Origin: Fomitopsis serialis
Lineage: Eukaryota; Basidiomycota; Agaricomycetes; Polyporales; Fomitopsidaceae
Length of the DNA stretch: 64,000 bases
Assembly: GCF_022376445.1 (NCBI RefSeq)
Contig: NW_025955027.1
Location: forward strand, 62,001-126,000
Direction: 5' to 3'
Positions 1-10,468 of the stretch are shown one piece after another. Both the position numbers and the translations under genes were made by a program. The notes beneath the pieces were generated by a model. It was given only the letters and a program-made list of their open reading frames with translations, made no database searches and was not told the DNA's origin. Within the stretch, counting starts at the first letter, position 1. Every line of letters starts with the position of its first letter.

Positions 1-306
1 GGACACTGTGCCGCTCAACCTGGGCCGACGTACCTAAGGTCGCGGCTGCCTGGCTCAGCCTTGCCGTCGAATCCCGCCACGTCCGGGAGCCGCTTACTAC
101 ACATAACTTGTCAATCGCCGCTCGTCGAGGGCGAGTTTGCGCGGCCTAATCCGACATTAGCGGAGGTCATCCAGGCATCCGTCATGCGAGCCATTAAACG
201 TCTGCTTCGATGCGAAAGAAATCCCGAACCAATCCATATATACCTCGGAGACATGGACTCGCTCTTGCTCAACTAACTCGCTCTTGCTCCACCCCACCAC
301 CAAGAC
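1..306. other. upstream region of the iron alcohol dehydrogenase gene
   Basis: No gene is supported here. The open frames across it have no recognisable protein content. The stretch most likely holds the promoter and 5' untranslated region of the dehydrogenase starting at 307. No clear TATA element was identified. Confidence 0.4.
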
Positions 307-1693
307 ATGGCCCGAGTAAGACAATTCCGCATTCCCCAGTTCGAAAGCGCAGAGCGCAAGGGCCGTGACGCTGTGTTCGGTGCAGACTACGTCAGCGCAG
401 TAACCGAGGAGGTCAACAAGCTGGGATGTTCCAAGGTGTACCTCGTCGCGTCGACGAGCTTGAACGCGCAGACGGATGCGGTCAAGAGACTGGAGGAGGC
501 GCTTGGCAACAAACTGTGCGGAAAGAAGATCGGTGTGAAGAGCCACACGCCGTACGACGAGGTGCTCCAGATCGCGAAGGAGACGAAGGAGAAGGGCGCC
601 GACATGATCGTGACGCTAGGAAGCAGCTCGTACAGTGATGCGGGGAAGGCCGCCCTAGTGAGTGTCGATTATGTGCGCGCGGACGAAACGCTCTCTGATT
701 TACTTATATACATCGTTTCAGCTCATTCACGCCTCGCTTCCCGTTGACAAAATGGATGTTGACTCTATGGAGTCTCTCAACGCTGGACATGCAGACGACA
801 AAACAGGCTGGGCAATGAGCTCGCCGGCGACCGTCAAAGAACCGACTCTCAAGCTCATATGCGTGCCTGCCTCTCTTTCGGCGGCGGAGTGGAACGAAAT
901 CAGCGGCTGTACGAACCCGATCACTCGCAAGAAACAGCACTTCTCCCACCCCGCCGGTGCACCGAACCTCATTGTGCTCGACCCGCAGCTCGCGCTCACG
1001 ACCCCACTGCACCTCTGGCTTAGCACGGGCGTACGTGCGGTGGACCACTGCGTCGAGACGCTCTGCACGGACAGAAGCAGCGCCGAGGTCAAGGACGCCG
1101 CGGAGGAGGGCTTGAGGGCTCTCACGGAGGGGCTGTTGAAGTGTAAGGAGGACGAGAAAGATGTCGCCGCGCGTGCTGAATGCCAGATCGGCTCGTGGAA
1201 GGCGGCGCGGAATATCCTATCCAAAGTCCCACTGGGTGCGTCGCACGCGATAACGCATCAGGTAAGTTTGGGCTTGCATACTGCATGCGAGGTCCCTACT
1301 AAGCCATGCAATTGAATGTAGCTGGGCGCATTTTGCGGTATACCACACGGCATAACCTCCTGCATCATGCTCTCTCCGGTGCTGAAGTACAACGCGGCGC
1401 ACTCTCCGTGGAACGCACAGCTGCAAAAGCGGGTCTCAGCGATCTTCTGGTCCGCTATACCGGACACCTTTGTCCGGGCAGGATTGGAAGAAGCTCAGGC
1501 TGACGCCGGAGACCTCGTAAAGGCCTTCGTGCAGGCTCTGCAGTTCCCGACGACATTGACGGAGGTGGGTGTCGGCGAAGATGTATGGGACAACGTTGCA
1601 AAGGCGTCCCTGGAAGATGCGTGGGGAAAGACGAACCCTGTGCCGCTTGAAAGTGTTGAGCAGGTGAAGGAGATCCTCGCGATGGCCAAATGA
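307..1693 (+). CDS. iron-containing alcohol dehydrogenase, maleylacetate reductase type
   Basis: Three exons: about 307-657, 722-1260 and 1321-1693, with introns starting GTGAGT and GTAAGT and ending CAG and TAG. The spliced protein of about 420 residues has the layout of Fe-ADH family maleylacetate reductases. A glycine-rich nucleotide-binding turn (LGSSSYSDAGKAA) comes first. Metal-ligand motifs follow: STGVRAVDHCVE (Asp and His), then GASHAITHQLG and IPHG (two more His). In fungi such enzymes reduce maleylacetate to 3-oxoadipate at the end of hydroxyquinol or aromatic catabolism, in the cytosol. That substrate is inferred from family resemblance, and another short-chain carbonyl substrate is possible. 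The reading frame is intact apart from the introns. The ATG at 307 gives the expected family N-terminus. The gene converges on the GPI transferase gene downstream. Confidence 0.88.
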
Positions 1694-2309
1694 TTGACGA
1701 GTCCTGGCCCGTCACCGCGTCATCATGATTACATACCCTTTATTCTTCTTTTTCTCGCCCGTTTCTCTGCATCGCTGAATGAGTCTCTCAACAGACTCTT
1801 ACGATACGATACCCTACGCGCAAACTCGTCGACGTCCCGCCCGCGCTCTTCTGCTATCTCTCTCGCTCTGCTGTGCTTTCAGAATCTCGCGTGTGTATTT
1901 GTACTGGGCCGCGTCGCCCTGCTCTCTGTTGAATTGCCTCTCCCCGAGTTCTCTCCTCTCGCGTCTTTGACTCCGGCACTTTTGCGCGACAAGAGGGTTC
2001 GTGTGTGCAAGATGAGTCGAGTAGAGCGTGGACGTGCTTCAATACGAGTACGTTTTTATATTAGCATCCGGCGGCCTAACTACTCTATCTAGACCTTGCC
2101 GAACCCTACGTCCACCTCGACTCCCGACCTCCCTGCGTCAAGGACGAGCGCACGTGCATTGGGTTTGTCGTCGCGTACATCCTGTCAGAAAATTTCGCTT
2201 GAAGCGCAGTAAACTGTGCTCTGAGGACACGCGTGCGGGTGCTCAGAGCATAAACACTCGTGAGCCAGGCGATCAACGTCCTTGGTGGTATTACGGGTGC
2301 ATAACGCGG
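1694..2309. other. convergent intergenic region
   Basis: Lies between the 3' ends of the iron alcohol dehydrogenase (+) and the GPI ethanolamine phosphate transferase (-). Apparent open frames are pyrimidine-rich and match nothing recognisable. It probably holds the two 3' untranslated regions. Confidence 0.4.
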
Positions 2310-5300
2310 TCATTTGTGCTGCCTACTTTTTACTCGTATTTTGTTGCGCGGTGTTTGAACCCGAAGATTGTCGCTGCGCCATCCCCCCAAACAACTCGCC
2401 GCCTGCGCGGTGATCCTCCACACCCCCACCCCGACACCGAGCAGCACCGCAACGTCAACAGCAACCAAAGTCACCGCCGCGTTCATGAACCTCGGCGCGA
2501 ACACCTTCCACACCATCAGATGCCTCCGCAGCCACGCAGAGCTCGCCGCGCTTCCCAGGAGGAGCACCGAATGGTACAGCATCACGCCCAGCGCGGCGCG
2601 CACCGCGCCCCCGGTCACGAACGTACCAGCGGCAGGGTGGGGCAGTGGCTCGATGTTCCAGAGCGCGACGAGCGGCACCGCGAGCGCGAGGAGGAACTGC
2701 GGGCCGAGCGTGTTCATGATGACCGTCGCGGGCGACCACACGAAGCTCAGCGTCGGCGTCAGCACGAACGCGGCCTTCCACTGGATCGACGCGATCGCGG
2801 ACTGGTGGCCCGTCGCGTAGAACGCGTGCAGGCGAGCAGCGCGAGCGGGGCGACCTCCGAGAACGCGACCGTCGCGGTGGGCCGCGCGTCCGCGTCGAGC
2901 GCGGCGGAGGGTGTCTTGGACGCGAACGCGGCTTCGAGCGCGCGCACGTCGCGCACGCTATCGACGACCTCGACGTGCGCGAGGACAGCGAGGGCCGCCA
3001 GCGCGAGTACGAGCTGGCCCGTCAGCTGCGTCACGGTGTATATCAGCCCGAGATCCCGCACCACAGGACGAGGTACGAGGCGCCGAAGGCGTTGCCGAAG
3101 CCGAGGATCGTGACCTGCGTCCTGGTCTTGCTTCTCTTGCCAGCGGCCTGACTGCGCTCCTTGTTCCGTGCACTGACGACAGGCAGAGCGGGTGGTACCA
3201 CCACACGAAAGACCGAAGATGACATGCTGCCCATCGCGCCCTGAGCCATCAGCGTGCGGCCGGTACGCAGAACCCAATGCCACTCCGAACCGAGCACGTC
3301 TGCCGTGTCCAGCCACTCCGCGATCCAGTGCGCCGCGCCTTGTAGAAGCGCGACAGGGAGGAGCCACGGGAGCACAATCTCCGCAACGCCATTGTCCGAC
3401 TTGGACATCTGCAGAACCAGCGTACAGCCCAGGGCAGCCCCAGCGCGACGGGCACGGCGAGGACGAGGACGAGCAGCGGCGGCTCGGGGAGCGAGGACGA
3501 CGCGAAGAACGTGACGTGGCAGTACGGGTGCTGCTCTTCCCTGCAGACCGTGCTCGCCGCCATCGCGCGCACGCAGAAGGCGAACAGCGCGGAGAACCCG
3601 AGGATGCGGTACCGCAGGCGCGCGGTGGGCGCGGAGAGTCCGGCCAGGACCGAGGGTGCGACGGAGGAGAGGAGCAGGTAGGTGATGATGCGGTCCTCCC
3701 AGATCGTGAATGAGTTCGAGGCGAAGGCGAGCGCGTGGAGGATAAGTGGGATGAGCGACGCCGTGGGGCGGAGGCTGGATAGTGAGGGCCGGGCGGTGGC
3801 AATGACGACGAGCGACGAGACTAACGGGGCGCCAAATAAGACGCAGTGAAGGGCGTCGAGTCCCTTTACGAAGGACCGCAGCGGGAGATAAGCCAGGACA
3901 CCGAGGATTGACCCTGCAGCCATCCCGCGCACGCACAACCAGCGTGCCTTCGCAGCCCAGTCCACCCAGTCTTCCTTGAGCTCGCCCAACTTTGCGTAGA
4001 GCACAACGGAGGCGAAAGTGCCCACCGCCAGCACCGTCAGCCCCAGGCCGATGAGCGTGACGTTGAACTGGGCCCAGAGCTCACGACACACCGCGAGCGC
4101 GAAGCGCGTGTAAGCTTCCATGGCGATCCACTGAGTCTCGTCGCCCCTCGTGTTCTGTACAGCGGTCCATCGCTCTTGTAAGTCGCCCCAGGCACCATCG
4201 AGCTCGCCGCCGGATGCGCTTGCGCGGTAAGTATCGAGGTACTGCTTCACTTGCTGACTGTTAAGCTCGAGCGCGCGTTCGAGCTGCCCATCGCGGCCGA
4301 AGAGCTCAGGGATGACGGTCCCGAGGTTGTTATAGGGGATGGGGATCCCGAGAAGCAGTGCTAAGGAAGGAACGAGGTCGATCTGCTGGACGGACCTGTG
4401 GGGTACCGTAGCACCGGGGAAGAGCCGGGTGGGGAGCAGGGACAGCGGGGCGGAGTTCGTCCGCGGAGCAGAGGAGTCTTGCTGTAGATCCACAGCGCGG
4501 CGGACGTCTCGAGCACGCCGTCGCCTCCGTGGTCGCCCCGTCTGTCCATGCCGTGGTCGCCCAGGACGACCAGCAGCGTGTCATCCTCCATCTCGCGCAC
4601 GACGCGCCGGAGCACGTCATCCATCTGCGTGAGCTTCGCGTGCATCTTTGGGTGGTCCGGCCCGACGCGGTGCCCGACGTGGTCCACGCCGAGGAAGTGG
4701 CCTATGACGACGTCCCACTGCGCCGTCCGGTTGCCATGAGCGGGAACAGGTGCCGGACGACGCCCTCGTCGACGGTGTGGAGGTCCTCCACATTGAAGGA
4801 ATCGTACGGGAAGACATCTCCGGCGCGAACACGTCCGTGAAGACGGTCGTCCAGGTGTCGTCGCCCATGAACGCTACCTGGGCTGCACGTTATAAGACGC
4901 CTGGAACGCGATGGGAGGCATGCGACGCACTTTCTTCCCTGCATCTCGCAGCTGGCTAATGAGAGTGTCCTCCGCGACGGACGCGCCCCCGAAATTTGCG
5001 CCCATGTCGATGAATGTGGGCAGAGAGCCCGTGGTGAGACCCTTGATGCGTGCGAAGTTGTCGTGGGCGGGTCCGCGAAGGAGTCGAAGAGGAACGAGCG
5101 CGAGGGTGTGCGGTGGTGAGTTCGTGCGCGATACAAGACATTGTGATGGTAAAGTGAGGCCGGCTGTGGTGGACTGGGACTGACGAAGTCGAACGCAATG
5201 CGTCGATGATCAGGACGATCGCTCGCTTGTGCGTCGGCGCCAGCGTGCACAAGCCGTCATGACAGGTAGTCCTTTCTGAAAGCGCAAGCCGAGTTAAAAG

Positions 5301-5384
5301 GAATCCGCGCGTGTAGAGATAGAGCCCGGCGAGATGAACGAAGAATACCCAGACTAGCAGGAAGAGACCTTTGCGTGAAGACAT
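2310..5384 (-). CDS. GPI ethanolamine phosphate transferase 3, PIG-O/Gpi13 family (frame interrupted)
   Basis: Would add ethanolamine phosphate to the third mannose of the GPI anchor precursor in the ER membrane. The start at 5384 gives MSSRKGLFLLV, an N-terminal membrane anchor. Alkaline-phosphatase-superfamily motifs follow in order: VLIIDALR (metal Asp), FADPPTTT (acceptor Thr), MGDDTW, FPYDSFNVEDL, DHVGHRVGPDHPKMH and LGDHGM. A long C-terminal stretch of hydrophobic segments follows, including SYLVLWCG and LVTQL-like helices, as in PIG-O. One intron is clear at about 4878-4930. The frame breaks about eight times (near 5200, 5040, 4820, 4735, 4455, 3415, 3050 and 2820). Each break is explained by one missing base, and the protein is strongly conserved on both sides. 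I read this as sequence error in an essential gene rather than decay. The C-terminal end at 2310 is less certain. Confidence 0.88.
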
Positions 5385-6201
5385 AGGTTGGTGACTTGGT
5401 CGTGGTGTTTTGCGAATTCCGTTCACTGTAACGTCCAGCGACGACGAATCGTCGCAATGAAGTCTTCCGAAGTGAAGTCCTCCACGACTGTAGCGAAGCA
5501 ATAAGCTATCGTAGGCACTCTGGCATGAACGCTGACTGACACAACTCACCCCGGGCCTGCCCCAATATCCTCCTCCAATTTACGACACCACAGCAACTCT
5601 TCTGTGAACCTCAGTGAAGAATGTCCAATTTATCGAGAGCTATGCACAGTTCAGCGTTGAAGAACAATGGGAGAATACTGGGTACCTACTCTGCTGTCCC
5701 TGTTGTGAATCGTGGTGGCAGACGATGCATTTCACCAGCCTATGTGGCGGCTCCAGGCACGTGCTGTCTGTGCTGGGGTCCTGCTAGAGCAGCATGGTAG
5801 TACTTAGATATATACATACCAGCTTTGCTTGGTGCACATATCTCAGGTATTGAGGTGTCTGAGTGCGTGTACTACCTGCTGCGGGTATAGATATGTTGTC
5901 ACTACTTCTCAGATTAAAGTCTGGTACGTGCGATGGGTGGCCAGGATGTACCGGGACCCCGACAGCACAGCCTCGGCGATGCGCCGGTGATGACTCGGCG
6001 ACAGGTCTTCCTGTTCGCTGTTGGCGACAACGGCGACTTTGCGGCGACGACACGCTCCCCCGATGCCGAAGGCACCCTCGACCACCTTCACCCATGTCCG
6101 CGCAGGCGATTGGCAGTCGCCGAATAACCCACACGCTCTCAGACGGAACCAGGTGCGCATGCCGCCTCTCGCTGGGCGGCGGGCAGATATATTGACTCGG
6201 A
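5385..6201. other. divergent promoter region
   Basis: Separates the divergently transcribed GPI transferase (-) and TF1 (+). No supported coding sequence was seen. The apparent frames on either strand lack any recognisable family content. Confidence 0.4.
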
Positions 6202-9200
6202 ATGAATGTGCCACTGCAGGCGTGCCACCAGTGTCGGAAGCGGAAACTGGTAAGCACACACCCGGCGTACGTATTCGTGAGTACGGACTGAAGTGCTACG
6301 GCGTAGAAATGGTAGGTGTCAAATTGGGTGTCTCAACCACTCAAGCACTGCCGATCGAGATATGTGCGTTCGTCTGGGCGGTGCCCACCAATCTACTCGG
6401 GAGAATCCTGGTTATATGCGGGAAGGCCTGGTCCTCAACTCAACACAAAACTCCGATATCGAGGATAGAAGGCCGGAAGTACACCTATATCGTCACTGGA
6501 CGTCAACTACTTCCGTGGTGACAAGGTGAATGGACATGCCACATCGGCTGACCTTTTCTGCTGGGCCTTCAGACAAAGATGCGCATTCCGCGTGTCCGAT
6601 GGCCCTTCCTATTATGCCCAAAGGTATGCTCATGGCTCTGTTTTGCCGCAGTATCTGAAGTTGTGACCCTGATCTTAGTCGACAGACGCCGGAGGCACTG
6701 CTACAGTGGCATCTTCACGGTCCCACCAATTCTGAAACCGGGCCTTCCGCATATAACCAGGTTTTTTCGGTCACGGAGCATTTCAGTTATCGCCTGTAAA
6801 AGCAGCGTGGCATATAGCTGCCTCTTCGCAAAGATCTGGCCAGTCCATGGACAGAATGACCTGTGTTTCAGGCTGCTTTGTTTATTGAACAAGGCAGCCT
6901 ATTATACACTCAGCGGGCCAGCAGTTGAGGGTGCTTATGTCCATGGCAATGTCCTACTTCAACGCATGTCAGGCGAAACTATGCGAGGAGTATCATGCAG
7001 AGTAACATGAACTATTGTCAATCCGCTCAGGAGGGATCATGAAATAATTGGTCCGCTCGGGCGGAATCTAGGCAGTCAGCACGACGGTACCCCATTTCAT
7101 CTAACTACCGTCACCGTTGGACATATAATACAAGCACCGTCATCCCCAATGGTGCTGGTGCACTGCGGAGCTACCCCCGACGCCTTCTCCGGAAGTGCTG
7201 TCGGAATACCGAGGCTTATGGGCAGTGTCAAGAGTCTTGACAGACTAGTGGTCCGCACGATTCTCACTGTCAGACCGGTCAGACGCTGATGCATGAGCGC
7301 ACATGCTTCTCATTGCCTGACTTCGCGTCTCTTCCCGAGCTAGTCTGAATGCTCATGCACTTGTTCCTCCCTGCAGTGACGCAAAACGACCATGCACGAC
7401 ATGCATCCGATCGCATGCATACGCACTCTCGCACGCGCCTCCAGGCGCGCAGATGCCGCGGGCCCGGACTGCACATATGATATGGGTGAGTCGTCCTCTC
7501 GGTCCAACTGTCAGTTCGCCGTACCTACGCCGATGCAGTCCCCGATCTCTCCGGCCTACAGCAGCAAGATCCGCCTGAAGGTCGGCTCGAAAAGCTCGAA
7601 AATAGAATAGGTAATCTGCCCATCTCCCCAGCGTGCTGTTCTCGCCACTCACGCCCATCCGTTCATCTAGCGGAACTCGAGACGCTCCTCGCTGAATCGG
7701 CCGCGCAAGGCAGTCCGCCCAACTTCCCGGGCCATCCCACTTCGGCGGCCCCCAGCACCTGGGCGGTCACCCCCAGCTCGGCGTGCCAGGACCCTCACAC
7801 ATCCCCATCGACCCGTCCCTCTTGCCCGACTCCGGCCATAATGTCCAGCAGATGCGCACATGTCCTCCATTACGGCCCGTTCTCATCGACGCCGGACAGC
7901 ATGATTGACCCGCTCCTCACCGGGGCTATGGCATGCCCCAGCACGCGCAGACGGGTGCGCTGAATAGTCTTGCAGAGGCCGCCGCACTGTCGGTGAACTC
8001 GCACCAGATGCAGATTGAAGAGGAGATTCCCCTGCACGTCCCGAGGCCGCATCCTATCGAAGAGGTGCTCCCGTGGGCTGGCCGGAGAACATGCCTGGCC
8101 CCGAGCTGTTGAGGCATCTGTGAGTGCGACTTTGTTCTCGAGATATATTAGTGGCGTGGACTCACGAGGCCGTCAGAGTGGAGGCATACTTCTCGTTCAA
8201 TGCGGATGCCAACAGGCTCCTCCACCGCCCCACTTTCATGGCCAACCTTTCGCTCCCGCCGACGCACCCGCGCTTCCCGGTGGCCCCGTTGCTCCATGCT
8301 ATATGCGCGGTTGGCAGCTTCTACACTGCGGCAGTCGATCCTGCTCCGAAACCGATGAGGTCGCCCTTCCCCATGGGTAAGTCCCCCTCACAATGTCGCG
8401 CCACGCAACTCATATCAATGCTTTCCAGATGACCCCTTCGATGGCAGACATTGGATGCATGCACGAAAACCGTATTCTTTCGCGGAAGCGCAAGTGAAGT
8501 ATGCGCAAGAGACGATCTTGGGTTTTGGGCATGTCGGGTCAGAGATTTTCCAGGCGGTGCAAGGTCTGACTGCGTTGTGGTTCTACTATAACCGCTTTGG
8601 CTGATAGGTCTTCGTGTAGCTGAGATCCTGCTAAGCACGTGGTATTGGGCATCAGCAAAGTGTGTTTGTTCTCCTTTCCGCCACCCATATGATACTGACG
8701 ATGCATTGGACTAGGTGGGCATCGGTACGCATTTGCTTCAGACAATTGATCTAGTGATTTACGTGTAACATAGGCGTATATGACAATATCGCGCTCGCTG
8801 CGCTCATGTACACCAATGGGCTTGAATGTCGCCGCGCCTTTTCAAGCACTCTCCGGAAGCTCCAGACCGCCGTCACTGTTGTCCCCTCCGAAGACCGCGC
8901 TGGAGGAAGAGTTGAGGCGAAATGCATTTTGGCTAGGTGCGGGAATCGGACACCGGCCTAGGATCACGTACTGACATTTGCGAAGCTTATGCCTCGGAGC
9001 GTACCATGGGGGCCGGTCATGGTTGGGCTCTCATGCTCGACGACGAGGATGTTTCTCAACTGCTCCCTGTTTGTGGCGATGACTTCGACGAGGAGGTGCG
9101 TTCTTTATCCGCCAGCTCCAGAACATGAGCTGACTTCCCGTGACAGAGGTCCGTCCCCTCCCACGAACGGCAGTGGTCGCACGACCACGACATCCTCATC

Positions 9201-10167
9201 CGACACCCTCCCCGGCAGACGGACCCGTTCATCCTCTACATCAAGTCGTGCATCCTTATCTCTCGGGTCAAAAACTTCAACTCCCGTTTCCGCGCGAAGT
9301 ATTACGCTGGCGACCCGGCGACCTTGCCAGTGGGCCCGAATGGCGAACGTACGCCGATCAAGGACATCCGGACGGCCCCTGCGTTCACTGAGCTCAACCA
9401 GCTCATTAACGACTTCCAGAGCTCGATACCGCCGCATTGGAAGCGCCCGGTGCAGAATGGGGTCGTGAACGCGCATTTGTTCGCGGCGGTCACGACGCCG
9501 CACCTGTATGTCACCCTGCATCATTGTATGGTGGTCAGCTGACGAGAATTCCCACGGCTAGCGCAATCATTCTCCTCCACGAGGCGCATGCCCACATCGA
9601 GTCGGAGACGTGTCCATCGTCGCTGCGGATCCTGACTGCTGCGCGAGGTATCTTGAACCTCATGTACGATGTCTGCGCGACAAGCTATAACCTGTCGTTG
9701 CTGGGGCAGTTTGTTGTGGTAAGTTGTTATCGGTTCAGAAGTTGGGCTCTGGCTAAACTGGGCTGTGCAGGCGGCATGGTTCATGGCCGGTCGAGTACTC
9801 ATTCGCTTCTTGCGCATCGCCGTCCCGTCGAACGCGACACAACACACAGCGACACTGATAGCAGAGCTGGACTTCATACGGTAAGGATCCGACTCCGAGC
9901 CCACGGTCTCAGTGCTCACACCATTCGTCCACGAACAGGACAGCTATGTCGCAAATTGGAGAGCGTATGCCCATTGCTTGTGTGTATTCGGTGTATACGT
10001 GCATGTCGAACTCAGCTTAGGGTGTTACATCTTTAGATCGCTACGCCAAGATGATGCAAGACTTAATTCAAGAATGTTCGGGAGGGGCTGCCGCTGGTCT
10101 GGCTTCCATCAGCACTCCGTCTTCAACAGGCATGGGCAATAATGGCGTCCAGATGTCCTTCAGTTAG
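6202..10167 (+). CDS. TF1: Zn2Cys6 zinc-cluster transcription factor with fungal-specific TF domain
   Basis: Nuclear DNA-binding regulator. Exon 1 (6202-6249) encodes MNVPLQACHQCRKRKL. A 5-nt micro-exon AAATG (6307-6311) supplies the K and C codons. The next exon starts at 7377 with DAKRPCTTCIRSHAYALS and ends in DCTYDM. This completes C-x2-C-x6-C-x5-C-x2-C followed by an unusually long loop before the last Cys. A coiled-coil linker (RLEKLENRIAELETLL) and a Ser/Pro-rich spacer come next. The fungal_trans regulatory domain runs from GWPENMPGPELLRHLVEAYF through RLLHRPTFM, PLLHAICAVGSFYT, EEELRRNAFWL, LDDEDVSQLLP and SRVKNFNSRF to a C-terminus MGNNGVQMSFS. At least ten short introns and about four one-base frameshifts occur. 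Targets are unknown. It is divergent from the GPI transferase gene and convergent with the GMC oxidoreductase. Confidence 0.85.
6307..6311 (+). other. 5-nt micro-exon in TF1
   Basis: AAATG is flanked by a perfect acceptor (GTAG before it) and donor (GTAGGT after it). Joined to the ends of the flanking exons, ...AAA CTG and T GAC GCA..., it restores K-L-K-C-D-A, including the third zinc-binding Cys. Without it the zinc cluster lacks that Cys and the frame breaks. The preceding intron (6250-6306) is 57 nt, the usual size. Confidence 0.7.
6312..7376 (+). other. 1,065-nt intron inside the TF1 zinc cluster
   Basis: Most introns here are 50-60 nt, so this one is about twenty times longer than normal. 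It opens with GTAGGT and ends CTGCAG. I saw no transposase or other gene in it, no clear terminal inverted repeats and no convincing target-site duplication. An old insertion is possible but not shown. Confidence 0.55.
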
Positions 10168-10468
10168 CGGTATCTTGTGAGGCGACGTCGTGTTCTGAGT
10201 TTGAGATGGATTCAGTATGTTATCACTACTGGTACCGTTGCCTGTTGTTTTTGCTTTCGACGTCTGTAATGAGTATGAGCGTGCGGAGTACGCAATGTGA
10301 CATTTGCTGATTCATTCTCTCGTCGATGATTCGTGTGCAACATTGAAACTATGTAAGTATATCAGAGGCCATAAGTCACAAGGTAACGTTACCCATAAAC
10401 CCGAGGTATTGGGCCAATCAAACTAGCCAGTGGTGAGTCCTGCAAACTAACATCGCCGCCCAGTCCTC

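Noticed and set aside
2028..3113. Long plus-strand open frame of 361 codons, rich in Arg
   Set aside because: Antisense shadow of the GC-rich PIG-O coding region; the minus strand carries the conserved motifs.
2310..5384. Reading the GPI transferase as a true pseudogene
   Set aside because: All lesions are one-base and of one type, the same lesions occur in unrelated genes, and the protein is conserved throughout.
9437..10036. Plus-strand open frame overlapping the end of TF1
   Set aside because: Out of frame with TF1; family motifs and splice sites support the TF1 reading instead.
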